The notes below the pieces were generated by a model. The model was not told the DNA's origin and searched no databases. It worked only from the letters and a program-made list of their open reading frames with translations. A DNA stretch of 64,000 nucleotides from Pseudisothecium myosuroides (taxonomy: Eukaryota > Streptophyta > Bryopsida > Hypnales > Lembophyllaceae), in contig OX637293.1 of NCBI GenBank assembly GCA_951799445.1, positions 16,368,001 through 16,432,000 on the forward strand, given 5' to 3'. Every line of letters starts with the position of its first letter. Positions within the stretch are counted from its first letter, which is position 1. Below, in pieces: positions 12,801-23,101 of this stretch. Made by a program: the position numbers and the translations under genes.

Positions 12801-15800
12801 TTTGGATTCTAACACTTAGAGCTTTCAATTGGAATAATTCTTTCAATTTGTGACATTTTTCAAAATTTTCAAATGGAGTAGAACCAAAATTTATCAAGCT
12901 TCATTTTCTAAGTTTAAAAGACATACCAAAAATGAATGTTTTGAAAGTTACAATCAGGGTTGACCAAGGCGCATCCACTTTTTGGATGCACGGTCCTTAA
13001 AGGGTTAAAACTATGACTGCTATGGAATTACGTTTCAAGACGCCACTCTTGAAAGAGGCGCTGTTGTGAATATGCGCCAATACAAGGAAATTGACGTCAC
13101 CAAACATACGATACCTTCTCAGACCTTTTCGTCTTATTAGGGGTTAATTTCTCCTATGTAAATTATTTTCCAATTGCTGATCAGTGCACTTATGTCAACG
13201 AATATGTGCAGGGAATTGACAGGAAATCCGAACCTCACTGGTCCTCTCCCTCAAGAAGTCCAAAATACATTCGCAAATGTTTTGTAAGTATTACTATATT
13301 CTTTACTACATTCTCCTTAGATTACTGTCAACATCAATATGTGTAAGAGAATGTGCAAGTATCTTTGAGACTTCCGCATCTTGCTCACTTTGCAATATTG
13401 ATCATTCTTATGTAATTGTCGAACGAAGGCTAGCACTGAGGGATTAAATCCCCGGACATTAATTCCCTCAGTATACCATCAGCTGTAATGATGAATCAAA
13501 TTGTGCCTGAATTTGACTTAGGGATGTCCACGACAATGCTTTCCACGGCACGATTCCAAGTCTGCCGCTTCTCTGGAATCTTCTGAAATTGTGAGTGATC
13601 TGCCTCATCCTTGAAGAGCCTTAACAATTTAAGCTGAAGTTCTTGTCGCAAGATCGAATTATATTATCCAACTAAATTGATCCAGGCTCCGCAGACGGAG
13701 TCAGTCGCTGAGCAAACATAACACTGACATAAAGAAGAGAAAGCTTTATTAGGTGAATTTATCAAATTGGGCTTGTAATGAGAAATAGCTATGCATTTCA
13801 CTAACACCCGGTGTATTCTGCCCATTCAACAGAGACTTGAGTGGCAATGAGTTCACAGGACCCTATCCATTTGAACAGTTCCAGCCCATGAATTCCCTCC
13901 AAGAACTCAGCATTAGTGGTAATCGTCTGTATGGACCAATCCAAGCGGATGCATTTACAAAAAAAGCGGAACTAAGATTTCTGTAAGGCCCTTAGTTTGA
14001 TCTCTAGGTTTTTTCTTGTTTTGAAGTTGCACGAAATACCCAGTTATTCTTGCATCATATGAGCTTTGTCAATCTGGGTTTCATTCAATGTTGGTGACAA
14101 ACCGGCTTGTTTCTACTAATCAGGGACATATCTGACAACTCTTTCACTGGCACTTTGCCAAACCTTACTTCCATGCACCGTCTGACGAATTTGTAAGCTT
14201 GCTCCACCCCATCTAGTTCGCTGACTTTCGATATCCACATGCAAATATCTGCTGTTGGTGACCGTGATAAAATCAAACTTTGTACTGAAGTTTGTTACTG
14301 GATATGCAGGGCTGTCTCTGGGAATCAGTTTGAGGGGCCGTTGCCAGATCTCACAGGGTTTTCCACACTATATTATGTGTACGTCTCACTCTCTGCACGC
14401 TAAGATGGTTGATCCTACACTCAGTCTTCCTAGACTATATTCTTCAGAAAATGAGTGGTTTGGAACTTAGTATGTCTCAATAAAATTAATTTTCAAACGC
14501 AACATATTTACATGATCTGCATGTGTGGATATGGTACAGGGATTTGGGCAGGAACAGATTCACCGGGACCGCAAACTTGGTGGATATATTTGATCTGAAT
14601 GCAAGTACTGCACTGGCTTTTGTGGACTTGTCTCACAATCAACTCACTGGTCCTCTCCCATCCTGGAATGCCTCAAGCCTTGGCTCTGTGGAGGAACTGT
14701 AAGCTGCACACCCTGTGCCACTTACCCCAGTTAGGCTTTCATTGGACCGTAGCATCAATTCTTGCAACAGCTGAGATACAGATTAATCTGCACCAGTTCT
14801 GTTTATTTCTATTCTCACATGTGACATTAGATATTAGCTGAGTCTAGCTGTCAAGTGAGGACAGGCAATCAGCATTATTTTTATAAATTTCTGTTCTCAT
14901 GACATTAGATCGCTGAGTTTAGCTGCCAAGTGAGGACAGGAAATGAGATGGCACTTGAGTCTCTGCTTGCAAGCCTGACCTCAAAAGTATTTGCCAGGTA
15001 CCTAGACAACAACAATCTTACAGGAACACTCGACATTTTGAACATGTTTCAACATGGATTACTTCAAGATAAACACTCAACTGTCGACTCATCTGAGAAG
15101 TTGGGGATTATGAGTTTGAGAAACAATAGCATCCAGCATGTAATTTCGAACAGTGACATCATCGCTAACACCACTACTGTGTTCATGTAAGTACAAATCT
15201 GTGGCCATTAGTTTGTCGCAATGAATATCTGAATCCCGTGGAATACGGCTTTCACCAGCAAGATGCTATCATGCTCGTTTTGGCAGTTCATTTGTTTGAG
15301 AATGGTCACTAATTCACTGATATTCTGCAGACTACAGGGGAATCCATATTGTGATAACTTTGATTCCAACGATGATACCCAAAGATGCTACTGTTCACAA
15401 GTCTGCTTTGTAATATCACGTAAGTGCCATGACTGGAGTGTAACGCAGATTGACGATTGATCACATGAGAGCCTTTCTCCAATTCGGATGTGCAAGGGCA
15501 ATACATTATTTGTTTTCTAATTGAATGTTCACCAACAGAAAATTTATTGCCTTCTTTCGTTTGCAGCAAAGTGGGACAACCACAAGATTATCATCATTTC
15601 AGCCATTACCAGTGTTGGTGCGGTGGTGTTGATACTGCTGATTATTGTGGGGGCTATACTTCTCAAAAACCGAAGATACAAACGGTATCTCCAACTTCAA
15701 TTCGAACAAAGTGAGTACCTCTGAGAGAATTCATTTGTATCCTTGCGCATGCATGCAGTTGCACAGTGGCCAATTTCATTAAAATGGCGGTATTCCGTTA

Positions 15801-17964
15801 ATTTGGCACCTTTAGCAGTTCAGACCGCACAGTCTGAACTGTTTTTTCTGTACCAAAATCTATAACTGGACTAGATTTTTGAAATCTACACCGGTCCTAG
15901 ATATCTGAAATCTATAATAAACCTAGATTTTTCAGACTGTGCGGTCTAATATCTATATCAATCCTAGAATTCTGAAAACTAAAATTGACCTAGATGTTAG
16001 CAATGTACACTTATCCTAGATGTCAAGGTGTGAAAATTGCACATGGAATACCGCCATTTTAGTAAAATTTGCCATGTCACTTGTTCATAGTCTCTTCTTC
16101 ATAGTCTCTAGATTCAAACGATCTCTTTGGTGTCATTCATTCCCTTTACCACGATTCAGAATTCGAGGAGTTCGACGTGAAGCCCACTATATTCTCCTAC
16201 AATGAGCTGCGGGGTGCCACACGAGACTTTCATCGAGACATGAAGTTGGGGGAGGGCGCCTATGGAGCAGTGTACAAGGTGCCCCAAACCGCCACTTAAT
16301 ACATTATTTATTCGAATGTCAACCGTCCACATGGACAGTAAGCACCATTTCTAACTGATGTAGTCGTTTACAACTCACACCATAATTTGGAGTGCTGACT
16401 TTGGAATAAACTTTAATCTGCAGGGTGTGCTACCAAGTGGAAACGTGGTGGCCGTGAAGCAGCTGTTCGTCAAAACAGCCCAAGGCCACGACGAATTCTT
16501 GAATGAAGTGGTCCTGATCACGGGCATGAAGCACAGAAATCTGGTGAATCTCAAAGGATGTTGTCTTCGTGAATCTCAAAAGCTGTTGGTGTACGAGTAC
16601 GTGGATAATTTCGATGTTGATCAAATTCTACTCGGTATGTTTGTTCAACACAGTTCTGGTCATTGACGTCTATTCATCTCCTGCTCCCGTCATTTATGTA
16701 ACCAGGCATCTATCTCCATCGTCATCACACTTGCAGCAAGTGCGAGAGTGAGGTTTCACATGTAAAACTACCAGTTTGTGATGGTTTCCCTGTTCTCAAT
16801 AGGATCCAAAAAGGAGGAGATGAGCGGTCAGCTAGCGAGCTGGCCTGCGCGGCTCAAGATCTGCTTGGGCATAGCCCGTGGTTTGCATTATCTGCATGCG
16901 TTGGCCCATCCTAGAGTCATCCACCGGGACATCAAGGCTGCAAATATCTTATTAGACTCGAATCTGGAGCCCAAGATTGCGGATTTCGGCTTGGCTCTAT
17001 TATTCCCTGATGAACAAAGTCACATTATGACTGTGCATGTTGCGGGAACCAAGTAAGTCCAATCTTTTCCCACCCCTCCAATGCAGGCATTGGCAGTGGC
17101 TTCCTCTGTCATCGATCAATTGAACGAGTTCTAATGCACTTCGGATGCTTGTATCACTGACATGGTCACTCTGCATGTGAACGATGACGTTTGCAGAGGG
17201 TACTTGGCACCAGAGTATGCTTCCCTTGGCCAACTAAGCGACAAAGTAGATGTGTACAGCTTTGGTGTATTATGTTTGGAGATTATAAGTGGGCGCCGCA
17301 ACATTGATGACACTGCGCCACTGGAGCAAGTTTATCTTTCCCAATGGGTACTTCATTCTTCCTCTTATCACCCTCACCCATTGCAGTGTGAAAGTAGAGC
17401 CTCATTATGAGAAATAATATCCCTCGGCACTCCCATGGCTCTGTACGTTATTTCTCATGACGAGGCTCTACTTTCTCATTACCTAATCCATTACATCACT
17501 ACTAGTAGTGCAAGGAATATAGAAGACTTTGATTTTTCTTAAATTAAGAAGGTGCACATGTGATTTCATATATGACACAGGCATGGCAACTGCACAAGAA
17601 TGACAGGCTACTGGACTTGGTGGATCCGACTCTCCATTTGAGTGAAGAAGAGGTGCGAGATGTGCTACGAGTGATCAATGTATGTCTGTTGTGCATTTCC
17701 AATGCAGTAGAAAGGCGACCCAGCATGGCCCGCATTGTGTCCATATTACAAGGGGATACAAAGTGTGAAGTGCATGTGCTTGGGGAAGGAAGGGTGAGCA
17801 GCACTTGGTCACAAAGGTCAAAAAGTGGACTGGGGAGTGTCATGGAGGAAGGAGGGAGTAGTAGGTCCTCCTTCAATGGGTCTCATGGAAAATATCATGG
17901 CTACAGACAGAGTAATGGGAGAGGCACTTTTGCTGTGGAGATGTGTGAAATAAGAGCTCGATAA
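9885..17964 (+). CDS. LRR receptor-like Ser/Thr kinase, 17 exons, 845 aa
   Basis: Exons: 9885-10008, 10237-10453, 11532-11603, 13212-13283, 13522-13590, 13833-13982, 14124-14192, 14310-14378, 14540-14698, 14998-15186, 15331-15419, 15567-15710, 16160-16278, 16424-16634, 16803-17052, 17197-17347, 17581-17964. All introns are GT-AG and all phases agree (2538 nt, no internal stop). The start ATG has A at -3 and G at +4. Residues 1 to about 29 form a signal peptide. LRR exons of 69 or 72 nt (or multiples) split the Leu codon, as is classic for plant LRR-RLKs. A Cys-rich juxtamembrane segment (LQGNPYC, then CYCSQVC) precedes a transmembrane helix at 434-459. The cytoplasmic kinase has the Gly loop G505/G507/G510, K526, E542, H625-R626-D627, D645-F646-G647 and A672-P673-E674, so it is predicted to be an active RD kinase at the plasma membrane. 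The ectodomain resembles subfamily VIII-1 (HPCA1-like) and the kinase resembles VIII-2. Ligand unknown. Confidence 0.93.
10516..11169. mobile_element. TTAA-bounded TIR element E1, in RLK intron 2
   Basis: TTAA (10516-10519) is followed by CCCCAGAATGACCCTGG. The other end reads CAGGGTCATTCTGGGG followed by TTAA (11166-11169). There are 646 bp between the TTAAs and no coding capacity. The interior matches, in reverse complement, the element at 40352-41002. A TTAA target duplication with ends starting CCC is the hallmark of piggyBac-type transposons; the assignment to that superfamily is inference. Confidence 0.75.
11180..11328. mobile_element. MITE with GTCAATTT...GGCGGAATTCC ends (M family)
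   Basis: A ~150-bp element. The left end reads ACGTCAATTTCTTTAAATTG then GCGGAATTCC, and the right end is its imperfect inverse, ending AAAATTGACGTT. It lies a few bases after E1 in the same RLK intron. Related ends occur at 11906-13101, 15765-16077 and 43911. Confidence 0.65.
11703..11744 (+). repeat. G-run tract, G-quadruplex-capable
   Basis: At least five runs of four or more G, separated by single A or AC, lie on the transcribed (sense) strand of RLK intron 3. This meets any G3+N1-7 quadruplex rule several times over and stands out sharply from the AT-rich surroundings. Confidence 0.9.
11906..13101. mobile_element. M-family element hosting a nested TTAA element
   Basis: The left end (GTCAAATTCGTTGTATAGGC then GCCATAATTGAAAGCGCC) pairs with the right end near 13060-13101, whose reverse complement reads GTCAATTTCCTTGTATTGGC. 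A second pair of similar ends (11981 and 12136) lies just inside the left end, and the TTAA-bounded element 12139-13008 occupies most of the rest. Either one M-family element was invaded, or two lie side by side. It fills RLK intron 3. Confidence 0.5.
12139..13008. mobile_element. TTAA-bounded TIR element E2, in RLK intron 3
   Basis: It starts TTAA then CCCCTAAAGGACTTGATCC. The right end, reverse-complemented, reads TTAACCCTTTAAGGACCG. About 862 bp lie between the TTAAs, very AT-rich and without an ORF. The terminal motif CCCCTAAAGG links it to the elements at 32448, 40352 and 41545. Confidence 0.7.
15765..16077. mobile_element. M-family MITE in RLK intron 12, copy B only
   Basis: A ~313-bp element. 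The left end is GGCCAATTTCATTAAAATGG then CGGTATTCC, and the right end is its inverse (GGAATACCGCCATTTTAG then TAAAATTTGCC). Inside is a second palindrome around GTTCAGACCGCACAGTCTGA. In copy A the same intron reads straight across the target (about 1185), so this is a post-duplication insertion or a clean loss from A. It does not alter the exons. Confidence 0.8.
17391..17474. repeat. Hairpin in last intron, RLK copy B
   Basis: Same palindrome as 2476-2559. The arms are AAAGTAGAGCCTCATTATGA and its near-perfect inverse ending AGGCTCTACTTT. The B copy pairs slightly better than the A copy. Confidence 0.75.
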
Positions 17965-19944
17965 CCATGCATGGCCTCTCTTAGTAAGAGGTTGTGTTAG
18001 GATCAGCAGCAACTTTGCAGTAGTTGTGATTGGCCATGGGACTGGGCATGCCTACACAACTTCAATGCATACTCTATGCACTTGTAGAGACCATAGCCCC
18101 AACTGCGACTCTCACTCTCCTAAGCTATAAGGAAACTTCCTTTCATCTTTAGGAGTTGATCAGGTGGAGATTGTAATCTAGATTTTGATGCTAGCGAACT
18201 AGCGAATTTAATATTTGAGGAGAAGAACTCCAATGTGGAATTAAAGAGTCTCACTAAATCTTTCTGAACCTCTTGCCTATGATAAGAAGACAATGGTCAA
18301 GGAATGTATTTCTGTCTAGCAGTATAGGAGTCTAGATTGTACTTTGAGGTCCTTTTTATTCTGAATCCAATATCTTGAGAAAAATGTTGATTTTTGGGTG
18401 AAAGCAAGATATCCTGTGAACTTTTCACACCTCCCATGACTGAATCGAAGGTAACTTTCAAGTTTCTTCATGTTGAAAAAGCAAGTTTTAATTGGGTAGA
18501 CAAATGAAGGTACCTGGCACGACTTCCATTTAGGAAATGAATTGTCCATCCCAGTTGGAACCTTCAAGGAGGAGCCGCAAGTTTTTTTGCTCGGCTTGGG
18601 GTTATGTGAGATAATTCAAATTTGAAGTTCGATTGTGGCAAATTGAAGGACATCCTTTAAAATTTGATGATGCATGACTTTGTGATAATGATATGTGCTA
18701 ATGTGATATTTTCTATCCAATATGTGGATGAATGTTGAAATTTCGAGCACCACTACAACATTTTATATCGCCACTTTGGCACTTCATACAAAATAGAAAA
18801 GAAGCCCTGATGACAACTTTGTCTTATTTGTGAAGTCTGTGCACTGTCGGAATTCCTCACTATTGCTGTTGGGTGCTTTCCCAGCCTAATGAGAACCCCA
18901 AGGTAGACCTGATATATGATTTTTGACATGTTCCATCCAGTTATCATCCTCTGCCGTGCACAAGCTTAATTCGTGGGAAGGTGCCAAATTCAAACGGTTG
19001 TAGGCAATAAAATCTGTTTTGTTTGCTTCAGCATGAACCCTTCCCCGTTTCGTAGAGTTTCATTATGCACAGCAGCAGCCGACCATAGAAACTCAACATC
19101 AGATTGCGCACTCGATGGAAAATCTCATAGATTGGATTGTGCAAATTGAAATGTGCAAATTGAAATCACTCCTCAGATTCTTCACTGGAAGGCAGGAGTT
19201 TTATGAGAGTACTTCCGATTGTATGTGTTTGTTTAAGGAGGCGCTGTACTGTAGAGATATTTCACGGGAGGCGCTCGCGGCGTTATCGAGGGAGCTGCTG
19301 TCGATTTTTGGTGGGGAAGGCGCATTGTAGAACTGCGATTCAGCAGCGGAAGACTGATTTTCTCTCTCGCACAAGAAGAGTCACTTCTATCCTTCAGGTA
19401 ACTTTGGAAACATGCTAGTTTGGTTGAAATTTGGGTTGAGCCACGTACCTCAGTTACCCTGAAATAAAGTAGGACCTCCTTCAAGTAATCATCGAAGTTG
19501 TGAAATGAGATTCTTGTTCTCAGGTCGTTGATAAATTCTCTAGTTACGGCCATCATAGAATATCAGCTCAGGATGTCTGTCCTTATTTTTGGGACTAGAT
19601 GCCGGCCAATATTGTCACTCTGTCAACTGTATTGAGTGAATTTTCTAGTCACATTCTTTTTCTCTGCTATTCAAAGTGACATTGGAGATGTGATACTGCA
19701 AACGAATATGAGGATGGTTCAAAATGAAGTTCATGAATTTCATTCTCAGGGTTCATAAATTTATTTTCTCAAGAATTTTTGATAATAACCTAAAATTTGT
19801 TGATAAATCTGCATTCGTATTCCTTGGTGTGTGTAGCCTTATGTGTCTGAAGCATATCGGTGATCCAAGTTCTCTGGTTACAGTTATCAGAGAAAATCAG
19901 CTCACGATGTTTGCGTATATTGTATGCTTTGAAGCCATCAGCAG
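17965..19944. other. 3' flank of RLK copy B, no confident gene
   Basis: Counterpart of 3050-4923. A 71-codon frame at 19115-19330 (containing SREALAALSRELLSIFGG) is open here but broken in copy A. It may be an old 5' exon of the neighbouring COMMD4-like gene or of something else. The remaining sequence is AT-rich and shows no coding signal. Confidence 0.5.
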
Positions 19945-20687
19945 GAGTGAAGGTGCTAGTGGAGTACATCATTCAACAAATCACTGAAAGTGATTTTGAT
20001 GTAAGCTATTCTAACCCTCCATTGGCAAATTTCCTCAAATGATTCTTTTGCTAAGCTTTTGCATATACGATATTCAGCCCTGTCAGTAACCGCATCCGAC
20101 AATGTGTGCGCAGCATGAAAATGCATTGAAAATCACAACTGACCCATCTCTTGGTAAGATATTTCTTCCATGCTTCCAAGTCTTACCTTATCAATTATTT
20201 TCCCATGGCTGGAGTGAAGATTACGAAGACGTGAAATGCTTGTGTGATGTAAGGTAGTCTGCTCTTAAAGCGACCATTCAAGAGCTGATTGCCTTTACCA
20301 GGGAAGCTAAACTCCTTGAAACAATTTTCAGGAAATTATTGTAGGAAGAAAAACGGAATTGGCGTCTAACCCAAATCGTTTCATGTTTTTTGGACCTTCA
20401 AGGAATTAGTTACAAATTTTTGAAGTTGAAATGCAGTGGTCACTAAAAGTGACCACCTCTTGAAATGTACACTACCGATACATTGAAGAAAGCAAAATGT
20501 ACCTCTATGTCATGATCGCTTTTAGAGCAAGGGCGCTTTTAGAGTAGACTACTTTAGAGCAAGGATCTCAGATGCAATGGCGTGCACTGGAGCCCTTCAT
20601 TTCATAGTCTCAAATGTTGCCAAGTTTGATGTAGACGATTCTACTCTTATCCGTGAATTGCAACAACTTGGATTACCCATGCCAAAG
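19945..20687 (+). CDS. COMMD4-like gene fragment, copy B (three exons)
   Basis: Exons 19945-20000, 20114-20153 and 20572-20687 are bounded by AG/GT and join in frame with no stop. The product reads VKVLVEYIIQ, then ALKITTDPSL, then ALHFIVSNVAKFDVDD and LQQLGLPMPK. This resembles the helical N-terminal region of COMM-domain protein 4, which in other eukaryotes works in the Commander endosomal-recycling complex. Where copy A has a stop codon, this copy has Leu. The intron before the last exon has gained a ~307-bp TIR element. I could not find the first exon or the C-terminal COMM domain in this copy; duplicate similarity ends at 22563, so the gene may be truncated. Treat it as a partial gene. 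Confidence 0.5.
20250..20556. mobile_element. MITE with TAAGGTAGTCTGCTCTTAAA ends, copy B only
   Basis: The left end is TAAGGTAGTCTGCTCTTAAA then GCGACC. The right end, reverse-complemented, reads TAAAGTAGTCTACTCTAAAA then GCGCCC. The ~307-bp element is missing from the corresponding intron of copy A (near 5205). A solo end of the same family occurs at about 63072-63098. Confidence 0.7.
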
Positions 20688-20739
20688 GTTAGTAATTTTA
20701 AAGGATACTTTCATAAGACGATCCTTTTTACCACTTTTT

Positions 20740-21590
20740 GGTGATTGCAAGAAACAACTGTCCTATTTTGTATCACACCCTATGTCTTTTTTTGTTTTTT
20801 GGCCATAACTTTTGTATTCTAGCTTCAATTGACTCAAATGAGGTACTTGTGACTATCATATACACTGCAAGAGAAAGGGGTGTTTTAAGTAATGTCCTAG
20901 ACATCACATCTTTTAAGTAACGTCTTTTAAGTAAGTTTTTAAATAAAATTTTACTAAAAAGATTGTCTTTTTAGTAAAATTTTACTTAAAAACTTACTTA
21001 AAAGATGTTACTTAAAAGACGTGATGTCTAGGATACTACTTAAAACACCCCTTTCTCTTGTAGTGACACCTTGCCTAATTTTTTTTGTAATTTTCAAAAA
21101 TGTTTTATTGTCCAAAAATAGCCCCCAATGTTATGTCACCAATGTCAATTTGGGGGGGTTTAGTACTATTTAGTACCCAAAATAATGAATTTGGAGCTAA
21201 AATTTGGAGATGGTCTTCTAGTGTACTTGTAGCTATTGTTCAAAGGAATTCTAAAAAGACTTAATTCATGGTGTAGAAGTCCACAAAGTGAGCTTCATTC
21301 AGCTTGCATTTTGAAACATATAAAATAAATTTTTGGTAGTTCTTTTGGTGAATGATCATCTTTATAAAGTTGTTACAAATGACCAATTTTTTTTTTATTT
21401 AAATTTTTTTCCTATTTTTAACTAATTTAAACATCATAGTATCCATTTTCTTGAGTTGTGGCACTTTTCTAGTTCTCCTACTTAGAAAATTTTCCTAGGC
21501 TTTTCTTTTTGTGGTTACCTTCATTTCAAAGGTATACACATTATTTGTTACAAAATGCAATAAATAGTACAAGTGTTTTTTGCAATTGCC
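20740..21590 (+). mobile_element. TIR element, GGTGATTGCA family, copy B
   Basis: Orthologous to 5383-6100, with the CACTA MITE 20863-21065 inserted 120 bp from its left end. The left end is GGTGATTGCAAGAAACAACT and the right end is TGCAATTGCC, slightly decayed. Confidence 0.75.
20863..21065. mobile_element. CACTA-type MITE with long inverted repeats, copy B only
   Basis: It starts CACTGCAAGAGAAAGGGGTG and ends CACCCCTTTCTCTTGTAGTG; 203 bp that fold almost end to end. Flanks are ATA and ACA. Copy A has an unoccupied site reading TATTATACACCTT near 5512, so a 3-bp duplication with one later change fits the CACTA (EnSpm) superfamily. It is close to identical to the element in the copia retrotransposon at 35137-35338. 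Confidence 0.85.
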
Positions 21591-22734
21591 GTTTTCATAT
21601 TTTATGCATAGCTGTTTTGAAGATTATATAATATCACCTGCTAGATTGTTTTCAAAAATAGTATGATTTTCATTGGTCTTAATGGCTTCACTCTTGTAGA
21701 TTTAAAAGATTGTATGGATCACATGTCCTGTGGAACAACATGATTCTAATATTTGGTGGGTGATTACAAGAAACACTTGTCCTATTTTTTGTCACTCATT
21801 CAATGCAGAAGTTATTTTATACTATAAGTATTGCAAAAAGGATTGAATGAACATGAAAGTTAGAAATAAGCTTCCTATAGCAATAGAAAATGTACTTGAG
21901 TTATTTCAATTTTTTCAAAATTAATTCAATAAGTGAGATTGAATTTCAAATATATGTCACACATACAACTTTGGTGGATTTTAGTACTATTGAGTACCTT
22001 TTTTGAAGAGTTGCGCTATCAGACTTGGTAGGCTAGCTCTTCTAATAGAAATACACCTTCTCCGGAGAGGAATTTCCGAAAACATGGTCCAAGTGTATTT
22101 ACCATTGGCCTAAAGTGTGCTACACTCATATTGATTTTATGTTGAATTAAAAATGCCTATTTAGTTCTAGCTTTGATCTTCTTCCTTTGCTCTTAGTTGA
22201 CAACAATGGTCACTTTTAAAATAAATTTTTCAAGTGCATTTTCTTGTTTTTAAAAATAGAAATGCGAAAGTATCATTTTTAGCTAGCCTAAATTGTAGCC
22301 TATGGCTGAAAATAGTACTTCAGGATACACAAAAAGATTCAATTATACTATTAGAGGCCTACAGTGCCTCCAATATGTTAGTGTGAAGTATTTTTTTTAT
22401 GGCGAATTAAATATTGCCATCCATCTTTGCTATCTAATGATGAACATCACAAGTTGTCAAAAAAATAAATTTGAAATCTAATTGACCATCCAGATTTTAT
22501 GTTCAGCTTCCTCTTTCCTCACCCCTAACCAAGTTGTTGGAATCAACAAGGCAGTTTTGGTGTAGTAGAGCACTGTAGGTATTTGTGGTATCGTCATGTT
22601 ATGAAGTTCTTTGGCAGGTGCAAGCAGAGGCAATACCCAAAGTTTGTTCTATACATTTTGTAGATGGAGATTTTTGTGACCTTAGTAGCCAGAGATGGAG
22701 AGCCAAATGCGGTTGTAGTTCATCCTCCCCATGC
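21591..22734. other. AT-rich DNA at the end of the duplicated block
   Basis: It includes a truncated GGTGATTGCA-family left end near 21757 and the duplicate boundary at about 22563. After the boundary there is a short stretch (22585-22734) with weak coding character that runs directly into a hairpin. No gene called. Confidence 0.5.
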
Positions 22735-23101
22735 CACTACATCACAAAGTTTAGACCCTACGATTTGGCAACAATTATCGTGTGGTTATCGTTGTTTCAT
22801 GGGTTTGTACCATAATCGCACTGACTTAGTGTATTTTTACACACTGAATCAGTGTGAAAACAATGAATATTAATAGCGTATGGTTTGTGTAATTTAACTA
22901 TATGATTGCTATGCAGTTTTGACACAACAATTGTATAGTTAAAGTACATAAACTGTATGCTATTGATATTCATTGTTTTTGCACTGATTTAGTGTGTAAA
23001 AATACACTGAGTCAATGCGATTATAGTACAAACCCATGAAACAATGATAACCGCATGATAATTGTTGCCAAATCGTAGGGTCTAAACTTTGTGATGTAGT
23101 A
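22735..23101. repeat. 367-bp foldback (hairpin) element
   Basis: The left arm starts CACTACATCACAAAGTTTAG and the right arm ends CTAAACTTTGTGATGTAGTA. The arms are about 170 bp and nearly perfectly complementary, with a short AT-rich loop around 22920. The CACTAC start suggests a CACTA-derived foldback MITE, but I could not define a clean target duplication. Confidence 0.85.

Larger units (their letters stand above)
14414..22563 (+). repeat. Tandem duplication block, copy B
   Basis: Partner of 1-7627. It is longer mainly because of copy-B insertions at 15765-16077, 20250-20556 and 20863-21065, and retains the 83 bp lost from copy A. Similarity ends near 22563 at the word TTTTGGTGT. Confidence 0.93.

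Noticed and set aside
19115..19330. 71-codon frame containing SREALAALSRELLSIF
   Set aside because: It is not open in the copy A counterpart and I recognise no family. Kept only as a comment in the flank entry.
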